Shown here: in pieces, positions 28,880-38,550 of the stretch | Layout: each line of letters opens with the position of its first letter | Position numbering within the stretch: the first letter of the stretch is position 1 | Source of the DNA: Spartobacteria bacterium | GTDB lineage: Bacteria > Verrucomicrobiota > Kiritimatiellia > RZYC01 | Reading direction: 5' to 3' | DNA: 57,389 nucleotides | Assembly (NCBI GenBank): GCA_009930475.1 | Contig: RZYC01000018.1 | Location: 1 to 57,389, forward strand | The notes under the pieces: generated by a model | Databases searched by the model: none | What the model was told of the DNA's origin: nothing | The model's input: only the letters and a program-made list of their open reading frames with translations | Made by a program: the position numbers and the translations under genes

Positions 28880-30870
28880 TCCACGTCAAATTCCGCTGAT
28901 TCGACCGCCTGCTTAAGGAAGAAATCCAGCGTCGTTTCCACCGAATGCTCCAGATCAATTACCGGCTCCCAGTCCAGATATCGTTTGGCATTTCGAATAC
29001 TGGGCTTACGCACCTGAACATCCTGATAACCCTGACCATAATAGGCCGCGCTTTCGACTTCTTTCATTCCGGCGAAAGGCGGGAATTTATGACGCAGAGG
29101 ATGCTGCTCAAATTTTTCCACCAGAATATCTGCCAATTCGCGGATACTGGCTTCGTTATTCGGATTACCAATATTAATGACCTTGCTGTCACAAATGCCG
29201 TCTTTATTCTCGATAACCCGGTACAGTGCCTCAATCGCTTCTTTCACGTCAGTGAAGCAGCGTTTTTGCAGTCCGCCATCAATCAGCTGAATAGGCGTAC
29301 CTTCCACCAGATTCAAAATCAGCTGCGTAATCGCACGCGAACTGCCGATACGGGCGGAGGTCAGACGATCCAGTTTCGGACCGACCCAGTTAAAGGGACG
29401 GAACAACGTGAACTTCAGTCCTTCGGTCTGTCCATAAGCCCAGATCACACGATCAAGCATCTGCTTGATACAGGAGTAAATCCAGCGCTGTTTATTGATG
29501 GGGCCCAAAACCAACTTGGAGTTATCTTCATCGAAGTTTTCATCTTCGCACATCCCGTATACTTCCGACGTAGAAGGAAAGATAATGCGTTTTTTGTACT
29601 TCAGGCAATAGCGGACAATGCGCAGATTTTCTTCAAAATCCAGCTCAAAAACGCGAATCGGATTACGCACATATTCAATGGGAGTGGCAATGGCCACCAA
29701 GGGCAATACGATATCGCATTTGCGTACATGGTACTCGCACCATTCGCGATGGATTGAAATATCCACTTCGTCGAAATAGAAATCTTTGCGACCTAAAAGG
29801 TGCTGAATATAATCGGAATGCAAATCCATGCCATGCACTTCATACTTCCCGCTCTCTAACAAGCGTTCCGCGAGGGCATTGCCGATAAATCCATTGATTC
29901 CAAGAATTAATACGCGCTTCTTGCGCTGGTTTGCTGCCACAGTACTGGCGCGTGGCCCCACACGCATTTTCTCTACCAGGCGCAGTTCTGCACCCAGCTG
30001 ATCGCCGGAGACGTAGACCCCGTCTTCGGTCTGCCCATAGTCAATCTTCAGACATCCTTTTCCAGACTGAATCACAAACGGATCCGAAGAAACAATGGTT
30101 CCGGGAACGGCCTCTGTATGCTGCTCCAGCGCACTGGCTTTCCATACAAGAATTTTCTTGTCTCCGACAAATGTAAACGCACCGGGATAAGGTTTCGTTA
30201 CCGCCCGCACCAAGTTGCAAATCGCTTCTGCAGACTGACTCCAGTTAATTTCACCATCGGCGGCACAACGCCCACCGAAGTAGGATGCCTCATCATTGTT
30301 CTGTGCGATGGAAGGCGCGGTGCCAGCCAGCATTTGCGGAAGCAATTCATCCAGCAGCTCAGCCGCGACACCTTCGCATTTCTTATTCAGCGACAACGCA
30401 TCGTCTTCAGCAAGAATGGGCAATGCTTTCTGCCCGACAATATTACCGGCATCGGGACGTATGGTCATATGATGCAGGGTCATACCCGTTTCTTTTTCTC
30501 CGTTCAGGAGAACCCAGTTGGTTGGACACCGACCGCGATATTTAGGAAGCAATGCGCCATGCAAATTGTACGCCCCTTTGGGAGCAATATCCAAAAGTGG
30601 CTGACGAATCATCGAACGATAATAGAACGAGAAAATCATATCAGGAGACATATCCTGAATGCGTTTCACCCACATAGGATGGTTGACATCCTCCGGTGCA
30701 AACACGGGAATACCATGCTTAGCAGCCAATTCTGCGACCGAATCAAACCAAATCGTTTCATTCGGATTATCACGATGCGTAAATACCGCTTCAATTTCAA
30801 TCCCGTTGCGTAAAAGCGCCTCAATACCGACGCACCCGACATTACTATAAGCAAGAACAACCGCTCTCAT
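28876..30870 (-). CDS. arnA: Bifunctional UDP-Ara4N formyltransferase / UDP-GlcA decarboxylase
   Basis: A 664-residue ArnA-like fusion (E. coli ArnA is 660). The N-terminal formyltransferase has [18 protein letters not shown] with the catalytic Asn and His, and [11 protein letters not shown] with the Asp. From about residue 315 comes a short-chain dehydrogenase domain: [19 protein letters not shown] (NAD binding), FPSTSEVYG, and the YxxxK of WIYSCIKQM. The dehydrogenase decarboxylates UDP-glucuronate and the transferase formylates UDP-Ara4N. Both active sites look intact. It heads a two-gene unit with arnD; arnB, arnC, arnT and arnEF are not here. Confidence 0.93.
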   Translation of the reverse strand: MRAVVLAYSNVGCVGIEALLRNGIEIEAVFTHRDNPNETIWFDSVAELAAKHGIPVFAPEDVNHPMWVKRIQDMSPDMIFSFYYRSMIRQPLLDIAPKGAYNLHGALLPKYRGRCPTNWVLLNGEKETGMTLHHMTIRPDAGNIVGQKALPILAEDDALSLNKKCEGVAAELLDELLPQMLAGTAPSIAQNNDEASYFGGRCAADGEINWSQSAEAICNLVRAVTKPYPGAFTFVGDKKILVWKASALEQHTEAVPGTIVSSDPFVIQSGKGCLKIDYGQTEDGVYVSGDQLGAELRLVEKMRVGPRASTVAANQRKKRVLILGINGFIGNALAERLLESGKYEVHGMDLHSDYIQHLLGRKDFYFDEVDISIHREWCEYHVRKCDIVLPLVAIATPIEYVRNPIRVFELDFEENLRIVRYCLKYKKRIIFPSTSEVYGMCEDENFDEDNSKLVLGPINKQRWIYSCIKQMLDRVIWAYGQTEGLKFTLFRPFNWVGPKLDRLTSARIGSSRAITQLILNLVEGTPIQLIDGGLQKRCFTDVKEAIEALYRVIENKDGICDSKVINIGNPNNEASIRELADILVEKFEQHPLRHKFPPFAGMKEVESAAYYGQGYQDVQVRKPSIRNAKRYLDWEPVIDLEHSVETTLDFFLKQAVESAEFDVE

Positions 30871-30943
30871 GATGATTCCGGTCTCCCTTCTTCATAAAAC
30901 TGTTTTCAAATAAAATAAAGGCTGACAGTAACCCAACAGTTCG

Positions 30944-30991
30944 AAAAAAACAAGACCAGATGCATCCGTTCTCACCTGCATACGGATCATC
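30944..30991 (-). terminator. Probable terminator after the response regulator
   Basis: On the minus strand, GATGATCCGT and ACGGAT-G-CATC pair with one bulged base around a 12-base loop. A T-run follows about 8 bases later. It lies 20 bases past the regulator's stop. The gap before the T-run makes it a weaker candidate. Confidence 0.4.
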
Positions 30992-31010
30992 CCCAGGCAA
31001 AAGGGCTCAA

Positions 31011-31400
31011 TCACGTCTTCCAGAGTGAATCCATTTTCACCTTAAACACGGCCACGGTAAAGGGTTTGACAATAAAGTCAGTAACACCGCTTTTAAAAGC
31101 CTCAACCACCGCCGGCATAGCCCCTTCCGTACTCACCATCAAAATAGGAATTGACTCATACTCCGGACGTTTACGCAGTTCAATCACCATTTCAGGCCCC
31201 ACCATCTTCGGCATAATCCAATCGGTGATGATACAGTCGTACTGCTTAACCGATGCCTTGTGCAGGGCATCCAGTCCATCCTCGGCTTCATCAATGTTAT
31301 TGTAGCCGCACTTATTGAGGACCACCCTGATGATACGCCGCATGGTTGCCTGATCATCAACCACCAATATGTCTGCATCTGTATTATTATCCATAGCCAT
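31011..31400 (-). CDS. Single-domain response regulator (CheY-like)
   Basis: A 129-residue stand-alone receiver domain. It has the acidic pair in ILVVDDQATMRRII, the phosphoacceptor Asp in CIITDWIMPKMVGPEM, the Ser/Thr switch in ILMVSTEGAM, and Lys in FIVKPFTVAVF. It has no output domain, so it acts by protein binding, as CheY does. No kinase or chemotaxis gene adjoins it. The two kinases at 38.5-46 kb are possible partners. Two in-frame ATGs (31400 and 31394) are equally plausible; neither has a strong ribosome-binding site. Confidence 0.92.
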   Translation of the reverse strand: MAMDNNTDADILVVDDQATMRRIIRVVLNKCGYNNIDEAEDGLDALHKASVKQYDCIITDWIMPKMVGPEMVIELRKRPEYESIPILMVSTEGAMPAVVEAFKSGVTDFIVKPFTVAVFKVKMDSLWKT

Positions 31401-31482
31401 TTATATTCACATAACTTGATCGAAATCAAGACACAATCCGAACGCTTCATCTATGGCATCTCCGCCGGCATAACATGGGTCA

Positions 31483-32151
31483 TCATTTTAACTTTTGTCG
31501 CGGGTAACCATTTTCGGATTTGCGCAGACGCCTGCGAGCCGTCAGCAAAACACCCAGTCCTAATCCTAAAAAGGCCAGCGATGTGGGTTCCGGGACGGCC
31601 ACGATATTCATCCGAACATCGTCAATTCTCCAGTTGCTATTTCCACCACTCGCACTTGATGGAGTCAACCGAAAAGTTACTACCTCATCGATTGCACCAG
31701 AGACATTGAAACTCTTTTCTGCACCAAGCACCCAAACAGCGTCAGCAGAGAATGTCCACGCAACCAAGGCTGAAGAATAGCTGTCAACACTGGAATACAG
31801 CTCAACGACAGTTGGCCCCGTCGATGTTGATCGAGAACCAAGCACAATCGAACTTGCCATCACATTCATGCCCGAGTCAGGAGTAAACGCAAATTCCCAA
31901 TAACGAGAACCTGTAGAAGACACTGACATGTACGCATTGTATGCGCCAGATGCCCCGTCATACCCAGAACTCGCAGAAACAATATTAAACGCACCACTGT
32001 CAACACCGATGAATGCTCCACCCGAAAGCCCTGCGGTCAGGCCACTGATAGGATTGCTATTAACCTCACCAACTCCAAAATTCCAGATCACATCGGCATG
32101 AGCCACCGCTACCACGGCCAGCATCATCATAATTAAGACACATTTTTTCAT
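31483..32151 (-). CDS. PEP-CTERM sorted secreted protein
   Basis: A 222-residue exported protein. It has a signal peptide (MKKCVLIMMMLAVVAVAHA), a beta-rich, Ser/Gly-rich body resembling lectin-like jelly-roll PEP-CTERM proteins, and the sorting tail VPEPTSLAFLGLGLGVLL followed by ARRRLRK. PEP-CTERM proteins are processed by an exosortase, which is not in the window, and are usually released to the surface or matrix. The last 11 residues after the Arg cluster are unusually long. The ATG at 32151 has GAGG 6 bases upstream. The body shows no recognised enzyme motif. Confidence 0.88.
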   Translation of the reverse strand: MKKCVLIMMMLAVVAVAHADVIWNFGVGEVNSNPISGLTAGLSGGAFIGVDSGAFNIVSASSGYDGASGAYNAYMSVSSTGSRYWEFAFTPDSGMNVMASSIVLGSRSTSTGPTVVELYSSVDSYSSALVAWTFSADAVWVLGAEKSFNVSGAIDEVVTFRLTPSSASGGNSNWRIDDVRMNIVAVPEPTSLAFLGLGLGVLLTARRRLRKSENGYPRQKLK

Positions 32152-32250
32152 TCCAAACCTCGTCGCTTCCCAAGTTACACAAGTAGTGTGCACTATGAAA
32201 TACAATACATTCAGGTGCAACATTAATTTCAGACTTAACCAAATCCTAAC

Positions 32251-32292
32251 GGGATGTATTTACAGGACTCCTACCTGTTATACAAATATCCC
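32251..32292. promoter_or_regulatory. Imperfect inverted repeat between divergent secreted-protein genes
   Basis: GGGAT-GTATTTACAGG on the left and CCTGTTATAC-AAATATCCC on the right form an imperfect inverted repeat of about 16-19 bases per arm around a 7-base centre. It sits about 100 bases from the PEP-CTERM gene on one side and 69 bases before the -35 box of the gene on the other. It could be an operator or an RNA hairpin in the leader of the minus-strand gene. There is no T-run directly after it. Confidence 0.4.
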
Positions 32293-32360
32293 TTAATCAT
32301 TTTGTAGGGAAACCCCCTAATGCCACAGCGTGTTTTCCTCCATTTACCCTGATAAAACGC

Positions 32361-32389
32361 TTTACACAAAACCCGGCGGCATCTATATT
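32361..32389 (+). promoter_or_regulatory. Sigma-70 promoter for the duplicated secreted protein
   Basis: TTTACA (32361-32366) and TATATT (32384-32389) are separated by 17 bases, a near-consensus housekeeping promoter. Transcription would start near 32396, giving a ~58-base leader with a GAGGG ribosome-binding site. Confidence 0.7.
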
Positions 32390-32453
32390 GCTACTCAAAT
32401 GAAAAATCTAATTTCCGAACAGAAAATATAGCAAATCAGAAAAGAGGGCATAA

Positions 32454-33263
32454 ATGAAGAAGCTTATTGCATCAACAATTACTGCATTACTTGCCGCAAC
32501 GACCATTTATGCAGCCAGTAATGAAGTGTATTCCGTGAATATCGTCGGGTTTCAAAAGACAGAAATACTTCCTTCCGGGAATTTAGTTTTAGCAGCGTGC
32601 AACTTCGAAACAGGCGCAACAAATACTTTGTTGGGAATCTTCGGAACAAACAATCTGGTACAAAACAACCTTCCTTCCAGTTGCGATCGCATTTTACTCT
32701 ATGATGTAACCAATCAGAGTTACACCACCTACGCACAGTGGACAGACGGTCAATTCTATCCAGCAGGAACCCTCAACGAATGGACCACAGCGATCAAAAA
32801 CGGTACCCCCGTTGACCCCGAAGTAACTTTGGGAAATAGCTTGTGGATAAAATCGGCACCTGAATCAACCACGACCAACATTATTGCATTTGTGGGAGAT
32901 GTTGTTGAAAGTCCGGAAGTTTCCATTCCAGTAGTCGAAGGCTTCCAGCTTCTATCCTATCCATTCTCTTGTTCTGTCGGAATCAATGAAACGCTTTTAG
33001 CTTCTTCCGGAGCGTATGCTGCAACACTTCCAGCAGACTGTGACCATATTTATCTTTGGAGCAACGATGGATATTCCCGCTATGGGCTGTTTACCGACGG
33101 CAAATGGTACCCAGCCAATACGCTGACTGAATGGCGAACTGCAATCACGGATGGAAACCCTGCCTCCAACACCATTGAAACCGGGTCAGGATTTTTCTAT
33201 GAAGCCCAGTCATCGTTTGTATGGACTGAAACAAACAAGTATTTGACAAATTTAAATAATTAA
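32454..33263 (+). CDS. Secreted protein with two internal repeats
   Basis: A 269-residue protein I do not recognise by name. A signal peptide (MKKLIASTITALLAATTIYA) is followed by two tandem homologous units, about residues 30-137 and 163-255. Matching blocks are LPSSCDRILLYD / LPADCDHIYLWS, WTDGQFYPAGTLNEWTTAI / FTDGKWYPANTLTEWRTAI, and TLGNSLWIKSA / ETGSGFFYEA. Each unit holds a conserved Cys. It lacks a PEP-CTERM tail but lies between two PEP-CTERM genes and probably shares a transcript with the next one, 46 bases downstream. It has a strong promoter and ribosome-binding site. It is likely a surface or matrix protein; function is unknown. Confidence 0.82.
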   Translation: MKKLIASTITALLAATTIYAASNEVYSVNIVGFQKTEILPSGNLVLAACNFETGATNTLLGIFGTNNLVQNNLPSSCDRILLYDVTNQSYTTYAQWTDGQFYPAGTLNEWTTAIKNGTPVDPEVTLGNSLWIKSAPESTTTNIIAFVGDVVESPEVSIPVVEGFQLLSYPFSCSVGINETLLASSGAYAATLPADCDHIYLWSNDGYSRYGLFTDGKWYPANTLTEWRTAITDGNPASNTIETGSGFFYEAQSSFVWTETNKYLTNLNN

Positions 33264-33309
33264 TGGACTTATAGTTAAGCAACATACAAACAGGAAGAAG
33301 AAGGATTTT

Positions 33310-33885
33310 ATGAAAAAACTGACTATGATGTTACTGATCGCTTGCATGCCCCTAAGCTTTGCACACGCGTCGTTAACGTGGGAATCGGGTGATTTGACTT
33401 CTGGTGGAGTCACTGGTAACGGCTGGTGGGTGCAGATGTATGATGATGCCGATAATGACACGGAATTGTCCGCCGTTACTTTCATGGAAAATACCGGTGT
33501 TGCATCGGGAGTGGGAAACTCAGGAACAGATGTTTTATTAAGTTCCTTTTCCTGCACCATTGAGGAATTTTTGGGCTCTTACGCATTCGGTGTATTGTAC
33601 AATGATTCCGGAGATAATAGCTACAGCTCCATCGTCGGATCACATGTCTATTCTGTCGTGTTTAATGCTGATACAATCGCTAACTCTAGTCAATCCGTTG
33701 TACTAGACAGTACAAGCTATGTTGTTCCGTCCGCTACCACCCCCGAATCGACCTCAACTTATCACATTTCTGGTGTGGCAAATTCATGGCAGAATCTGGT
33801 AGCCGTCCCGGAACCGACTACCTTGGCATTTCTGGGAATTGGTTGCTTAGCATTTATGGCACGCCGGAAGATGCGTCGCACATAA
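33310..33885 (+). CDS. PEP-CTERM sorted secreted protein
   Basis: A 191-residue exported protein. It has a signal peptide (MKKLTMMLLIACMPLSFAHA), a Ser/Asp-rich body without recognised catalytic motif, and the sorting tail VPEPTTLAFLGIGCLAFM followed by ARRKMRRT. The tail nearly repeats that of the protein at 31483-32151, although the bodies differ. AAGGA lies 4 bases before the ATG. It is followed by a strong terminator, so it ends the [17 protein letters not shown] at about 32396. Confidence 0.88.
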   Translation: MKKLTMMLLIACMPLSFAHASLTWESGDLTSGGVTGNGWWVQMYDDADNDTELSAVTFMENTGVASGVGNSGTDVLLSSFSCTIEEFLGSYAFGVLYNDSGDNSYSSIVGSHVYSVVFNADTIANSSQSVVLDSTSYVVPSATTPESTSTYHISGVANSWQNLVAVPEPTTLAFLGIGCLAFMARRKMRRT

Positions 33886-33910
33886 AATAGTTGATACAGT
33901 TTTTATAAAC

Positions 33911-33935
33911 AGCGGCTCGTTGGGCCGCTTTTTTT
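33911..33935 (+). terminator. Rho-independent terminator after PEP-CTERM gene
   Basis: AGCGGC and GCCGCT pair around a 7-base loop and run straight into a T-tract, 25 bases past the stop. Confidence 0.85.
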
Positions 33936-34008
33936 ATGTCCACGTGAACAACCATTTTCATACCTCCTGATTCCTGGCCGTTCCGATGTCGGGCACACCT
34001 CATTAATG

Positions 34009-34057
34009 GCCGACCAGACGGTCGGCATTCCCCGGGAGCGCCAATCGTCTGATTGGC
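34009..34057. repeat. Two adjacent hairpins with complementary loops
   Basis: GCCGACC-AGAC-GGTCGGC (34009-34026) and GCCAATC-GTCT-GATTGGC (34040-34057) are each perfect 7-base stems with 4-base loops, 13 bases apart. The loops AGAC and GTCT are reverse complements, so the two hairpins could kiss in RNA or single-stranded DNA. Neither is followed by a T-run. The arrangement recalls REP/BIME elements handled by RAYTs, but no other copy was noticed in the window. Confidence 0.55.
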
Positions 34058-34333
34058 AGAGAGCTGCACAAAATAAAAAATGCGCCCCGAACCTCATACT
34101 TCCACGTTCTTTTTTCGTGAAAGACATTCAGCACGCGTATCAATGCGAATCAATCCCCTCTTCACGAACTTGTGCGGGGACATTCGTAGAGCAAGTAGAT
34201 GAGCACTGGCATATCCCGTCAGCAGCGCAACATGTGCCGACGCACTGTTTTTTGTTTTATCCATCGGCGGATACGCGAACTCCGGGTGCTGCACCAAAAC
34301 CCCGTTTGAATAACACAAAATTCGCTGTAGCAT
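34058..34333. other. Gene-free stretch between PEP-CTERM gene and uvrA
   Basis: No convincing gene was found here. The minus strand has a 94-codon open frame (34378-34094) that starts inside one palindrome cluster, has no ribosome-binding site and shows no recognisable motif. A 74-codon minus frame (34127-33903) likewise runs through the hairpin pair and the terminator. Both look like chance frames. Confidence 0.4.
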
Positions 34334-34383
34334 AAAGTTCCAATGATTGGAACTTTTCCAAAAAATACTTCCAATCATTGGAA
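34334..34383. repeat. Two TTCCAATxATTGGAA palindromes
   Basis: AAAGTTCCAAT-G-ATTGGAACTTT (34334-34356) has perfect 11-base arms around one base. TTCCAAT-C-ATTGGAA (34369-34383) repeats the core 35 bases on. Both lie just beyond the uvrA stop (34410). They could be protein-binding sites or a weak bidirectional terminator; T-runs follow in both directions, but the 1-base centre is too tight for a simple RNA hairpin loop. Confidence 0.5.
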
Positions 34384-34409
34384 CTTTTTATTTTCACCTG
34401 CTGGATGGG

Positions 34410-37262
34410 TCAGCGGGCGATGTAGTCTTTCAGGAACGCGCCGGTATGAGAGGCGGCGACCTTAATAATTTCTTCGGGGGTGCCTTCGGCCACGATGGTG
34501 CCGCCGCCCTCGCCGCCTTCGGGTCCCAGATCGATGATATGGTCGGCGGTTTTGATGACATCCATATTGTGTTCGATAACTAGAATGGTGTTGCCGGAAT
34601 CACGGAGTCCGCTGAGCACCTCCAACAGTTTGTGAACGTCGGCAAAATGGAGGCCGGTGGTGGGTTCGTCCAGAATATAGAGGGTTTTGCCTGTGCCGCG
34701 TTTACTGAGTTCCGCCGATAATTTCACACGCTGGGCTTCTCCGCCGGACAAGGTGGTCGCGGGTTGTCCTACGCGAAGGTAGCCCAGGCCCACTTCGGCC
34801 AGTGTGCGCAGTTTGCGTTCGATAGCCGGGATTTTTTCAAAGAATTCCAATGCTTCGTTGATGGTCATTTCCAGTACATCGGCGATGCTTTTGCCGTTGT
34901 ATTTTACTTCCAGCGTTTCTTTATTATAGCGGCGCCCGCCGCATTGTTCACAGGTGACATAGACATCGGGAAGAAAATGCATTTCGATCTGGATAATGCC
35001 ATCGCCTTTGCACTTCTCACAGCGCCCGCCTTTGACGTTGAAACTGAAGCGGCCCACTTTGTATCCGCGCATTTTTGACGCGGGCAGCTTGGAAAACACA
35101 TCACGAATCAGGGTAAAGGCGCCGGTGTAGGTGGCCGGATTACTGCGAGGGGTACGTCCAATGGGTGACTGGTCGATGACGATGACTTTATCGAAATGCT
35201 CCAGTCCTTTAATTTCCTTATGTTTCCCCGGTTTTTCCTTTGACTGATAAAAATGGCGGAACAGTGCACGGCGCAAAATATCATCGATCAGCGAGCTTTT
35301 TCCACTGCCTGACACGCCCGTAACACAGACAAATAACCCGACGGGAATGCGTACGTCAATCGTCTTCAAATTATTGGCTTCGGCACCGATAATTTCCAGA
35401 TAGCCCCGTTCCGGCTTGATACGCGTTTCTGGAATTTCTATTTTCATTTCACCGCGCATATATTGCGCTGTCAGCGAAGCCGCCGACCGCATCAGGGCTG
35501 CGGGCGTTCCATTAAAAATCACTTCGCCGCCGTGGGCTCCGGCACCGGGACCCATATCGATGACATAATCGGCACAGCGGATGGTTTCCTCATCATGTTC
35601 CACCACAACGACGGTATTGCCGATATCACGCAAATTCTTCAGCGTTTTAATCAGTTTCTCGTTATCGCGCGAATGCAGTCCGATGCTTGGTTCATCCAGC
35701 ACATAAAGCACACCCACCAAACCTGCCCCGACCTGCGTGGCCAGTCGAATACGCTGGGCCTCCCCGCCGGACAGCGTTCCGCTTTCCCGATCCAGCGAGA
35801 GGTACTGCAGTCCCACCGACTGCATAAAACCAAGCCGTTCCCGAATATCCTTAATGACCTCCCGGGCAATATGCTGCTGCTGTTCTGTCAGATTCAGTGA
35901 ATCAAAAAAATCGATAGCCTTCTTCACGGACAGACCGCACACATCCATAATCGACTGACCTTCAATGGTACACGCCAGCACTTCCGGTTTCAGGCGCAGC
36001 CCTTTGCAGTCGGGACAAGGCTCCTTCATCATATACGTGCGCAATTTCTGGCGGATGTAATCGCTCTCCGTATCATCCATCCGTCGAATCAAATTCGGAA
36101 TCACCCCTTCAAAAGGTTTACTGATTTTATGCCAGCTACCACTGCGCCAGAAACGATACTCCACGGATTCTTCACCCGATCCGTACAAAATGATTTTTCG
36201 TTGTTCTCCGGTTAAATCCTTGAAGGGCGTATCCATGTCGATGCGGCCGAATATTGCTGCCGCTTCCAGCAGGGTTCTATAGTAATTGATCAGGCGACGA
36301 CCACCGCGCCGCCAGATTTCAATGGCTCCTTCATTCAATGAGCGGGAGGGATCGGGTACGACTAGGGACTCATCATAAATCAGAATACTGCCCAGTCCGT
36401 GACAGGTCGGACACGCTCCGTAAGGACTGTTAAACGAGAACGAACGAGGAATCAATTCATCGAAACTAATCCCGCAATGCAGGCAGGCATTTTTCTCCGA
36501 ATACAATTTTTCATCCCAGGTTTCAGTGCCTTTGGGCATGATGAGCGCAAGCAAGATACCCTCGCCCAGTCGCAGTGCCGTTTCCACAGAATCGGTCAGA
36601 CGACTGCGAATCCCATCCTTGATCACCAAACGATCTACGACCACTTCGACGGAATGCTTGGTTTTCTTATTCAGCTTGGGATTTTTACTTTCCAGCTCCA
36701 TCAGTTCCCCATCGACACGCATACGCACATAGCCTTGGTGCCGAATCTCATTAAACACCTCATCCTGCGCGCCCTTGCGTCCCCGGACCAGCGGAGCCAG
36801 CAACATCATCCTCGCCCCTTCGGGAGCACTTAAAATCTGTTCCACCACCTCTTCGGCACTCTGGCGGGTGATGGGGCGGCCGCACAGATGACAGTGAGCC
36901 TGGCCGACATGGGCAAACAACAGGCGCATATAATCATAAATCTCTGTAGTTGTCGCCACGGTAGAACGCGGATTGGAACCGGCGGTACGCTGTTCAATGG
37001 AAATCGCCGGCGACAGACCCTCGATATAATCCACATCGGGTTTCTGCATCTGTTCCAGAAACTGGCGGGCATAGGCAGACAGACTTTCCACATATTTACG
37101 CTGGCCTTCCGCATACAGCGTATCAAACGCCAACGACGATTTGCCTGAGCCGCTGAGGCCCGTAATCACCGTCAATTTATCCCTGGCAATTTCCACATGG
37201 ATATTTTTCAGATTATGTTCACGTGCACCGGCAACGACAATACTGTCCTTCTTTGAACTCAC
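34410..37262 (-). CDS. uvrA: Excinuclease ABC subunit A
   Basis: A 950-residue UvrA, the damage-recognition ATPase of nucleotide excision repair. Two ABC modules are visible: [15 protein letters not shown] and [15 protein letters not shown] (Walker A), [13 protein letters not shown] and [14 protein letters not shown] (signatures), with [11 protein letters not shown] and [11 protein letters not shown]. Zinc-binding Cys pairs are in [19 protein letters not shown] and [10 protein letters not shown], and in RCEKCKGDG and [10 protein letters not shown]. The start is GTG with AAGGAG 6 bases upstream. It lies 10 bases after the U32 gene and ends the minus-strand run. uvrB and uvrC are elsewhere. Confidence 0.97.
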   Translation of the reverse strand: MSSKKDSIVVAGAREHNLKNIHVEIARDKLTVITGLSGSGKSSLAFDTLYAEGQRKYVESLSAYARQFLEQMQKPDVDYIEGLSPAISIEQRTAGSNPRSTVATTTEIYDYMRLLFAHVGQAHCHLCGRPITRQSAEEVVEQILSAPEGARMMLLAPLVRGRKGAQDEVFNEIRHQGYVRMRVDGELMELESKNPKLNKKTKHSVEVVVDRLVIKDGIRSRLTDSVETALRLGEGILLALIMPKGTETWDEKLYSEKNACLHCGISFDELIPRSFSFNSPYGACPTCHGLGSILIYDESLVVPDPSRSLNEGAIEIWRRGGRRLINYYRTLLEAAAIFGRIDMDTPFKDLTGEQRKIILYGSGEESVEYRFWRSGSWHKISKPFEGVIPNLIRRMDDTESDYIRQKLRTYMMKEPCPDCKGLRLKPEVLACTIEGQSIMDVCGLSVKKAIDFFDSLNLTEQQQHIAREVIKDIRERLGFMQSVGLQYLSLDRESGTLSGGEAQRIRLATQVGAGLVGVLYVLDEPSIGLHSRDNEKLIKTLKNLRDIGNTVVVVEHDEETIRCADYVIDMGPGAGAHGGEVIFNGTPAALMRSAASLTAQYMRGEMKIEIPETRIKPERGYLEIIGAEANNLKTIDVRIPVGLFVCVTGVSGSGKSSLIDDILRRALFRHFYQSKEKPGKHKEIKGLEHFDKVIVIDQSPIGRTPRSNPATYTGAFTLIRDVFSKLPASKMRGYKVGRFSFNVKGGRCEKCKGDGIIQIEMHFLPDVYVTCEQCGGRRYNKETLEVKYNGKSIADVLEMTINEALEFFEKIPAIERKLRTLAEVGLGYLRVGQPATTLSGGEAQRVKLSAELSKRGTGKTLYILDEPTTGLHFADVHKLLEVLSGLRDSGNTILVIEHNMDVIKTADHIIDLGPEGGEGGGTIVAEGTPEEIIKVAASHTGAFLKDYIAR

Positions 37263-37272
37263 AGTCCGCTCC

Positions 37273-38526
37273 TTATTGATCTATCTGGTCCGTGCGCGGA
37301 AACACGCGAAAGACTTTGTCTCCGCGTCGCACCTTATCAGCGACAGACAGGGTCACCACATCATCTTTTACGGCCACATCCTGAGGCTTTCCATCCACAT
37401 GCAACGCCTCAATTTCACCTGATATCACCCCCGTGGATGATCCTTCGACTAAAAAGACATCGCCCGGCTTTAATTCAGCTTTTTTCAACGTAAACTCCAT
37501 CACACCGATACGCGAAAAATAATTAGAAACCACACCCAGCTGTTCCCTCTGCAAGGTCGACTGCGAGTGACCGGAGGCACTCCACTCACCCAGTTTTTCA
37601 CCGCAATAATACCCGCCCTGCCAAAAGCCCCGGTTGTAGACCGTGCCGAGGCGCATTTTCCACTCCTCGATACGTTCCGGCGTATAGCCGCCCACTGCAA
37701 CGGCTTCCACAGCCTCGCGATAGACAGAAACCACCATGGAAACATAATCAGCCGTGCGGCCGCGGCCTTCGATCTTTAACACACTCACCCCGCTTTGAAG
37801 CAACCGATCCAGCACATCGATGGTGCACAAATCTTTAGGTGACATGACAAAATGATTATCCACCACCAGTTCATCGCCGGTTTCGTCGTCGATCACCCGG
37901 TATTTACGCCGGCAGGTCTGAAAACACGCCCCCCGATTGGCCGAACTGTTGTACTGCCCCAGACTCATATAACACTTGCCCGACACCGCCACACAGAGGG
38001 CGCCATGCGCAAATATTTCGATTTGAAGCAGGCGTCCCGACGGACCGCACAGCTGCTCCACTTCTATGGTTCGGCAGATTCTTTGAATCTGCGGCAACGT
38101 GCATTCTCTCGCCAGCACCATGACATCGGCATACTGCGCGTAAAAGCGTACCGCCGTCATATTACAGATATTGGTCTGCACAGAAATATGCACCTCCAGA
38201 CCGATGGTATGCGCATATTGAATCACAGCGATATCCGACGCGATAATGGCGGTGACCCCGCAGGATAATGCCGCGTCACAGAGTGCTTTCATATCCGCCA
38301 TTTCCTCGTCATACACAATGGTATTGACCGTCAGATAACTACGTACCCGGCACCAGCGGCAGATACGGACAATGCGTTTCAAATCCTCCATCTGAAACGC
38401 GGCGGCCCTGGCGCGCATATTGAGTCGGCCCACCCCGAAATACACTGACCCGGCACCTGCACGAATCGCCGCACTCAGTGCCGCATAATTGCCGGCAGGA
38501 GCCATAATTTCGACCGATGGATTCAT
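37273..38526 (-). CDS. Peptidase U32 family protein (RNA hydroxylation type)
   Basis: A 417-residue U32 protein. Its N-terminus [79 protein letters not shown] and [15 protein letters not shown] are the family's landmarks, with conserved Cys residues thought to bind an iron-sulfur cluster. Characterised relatives (TrhP/YegQ, RlhA/YdcP) hydroxylate tRNA or rRNA bases rather than cut proteins. The C-terminal 90 residues form a small beta domain ([12 protein letters not shown]). Which RNA it acts on cannot be decided. It lies 24 bases after the histidine kinase and 10 before uvrA. Confidence 0.88.
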   Translation of the reverse strand: MNPSVEIMAPAGNYAALSAAIRAGAGSVYFGVGRLNMRARAAAFQMEDLKRIVRICRWCRVRSYLTVNTIVYDEEMADMKALCDAALSCGVTAIIASDIAVIQYAHTIGLEVHISVQTNICNMTAVRFYAQYADVMVLARECTLPQIQRICRTIEVEQLCGPSGRLLQIEIFAHGALCVAVSGKCYMSLGQYNSSANRGACFQTCRRKYRVIDDETGDELVVDNHFVMSPKDLCTIDVLDRLLQSGVSVLKIEGRGRTADYVSMVVSVYREAVEAVAVGGYTPERIEEWKMRLGTVYNRGFWQGGYYCGEKLGEWSASGHSQSTLQREQLGVVSNYFSRIGVMEFTLKKAELKPGDVFLVEGSSTGVISGEIEALHVDGKPQDVAVKDDVVTLSVADKVRRGDKVFRVFPRTDQIDQ

Positions 38527-38550
38527 TTAAGCATATCCCTTATTTTCCCT

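Noticed and set aside
28945-29757. 270-codon open frame on the plus strand
   Set aside because: It is antisense to the dehydrogenase half of arnA, whose motifs are unmistakable. Long antisense frames are expected from codon bias.
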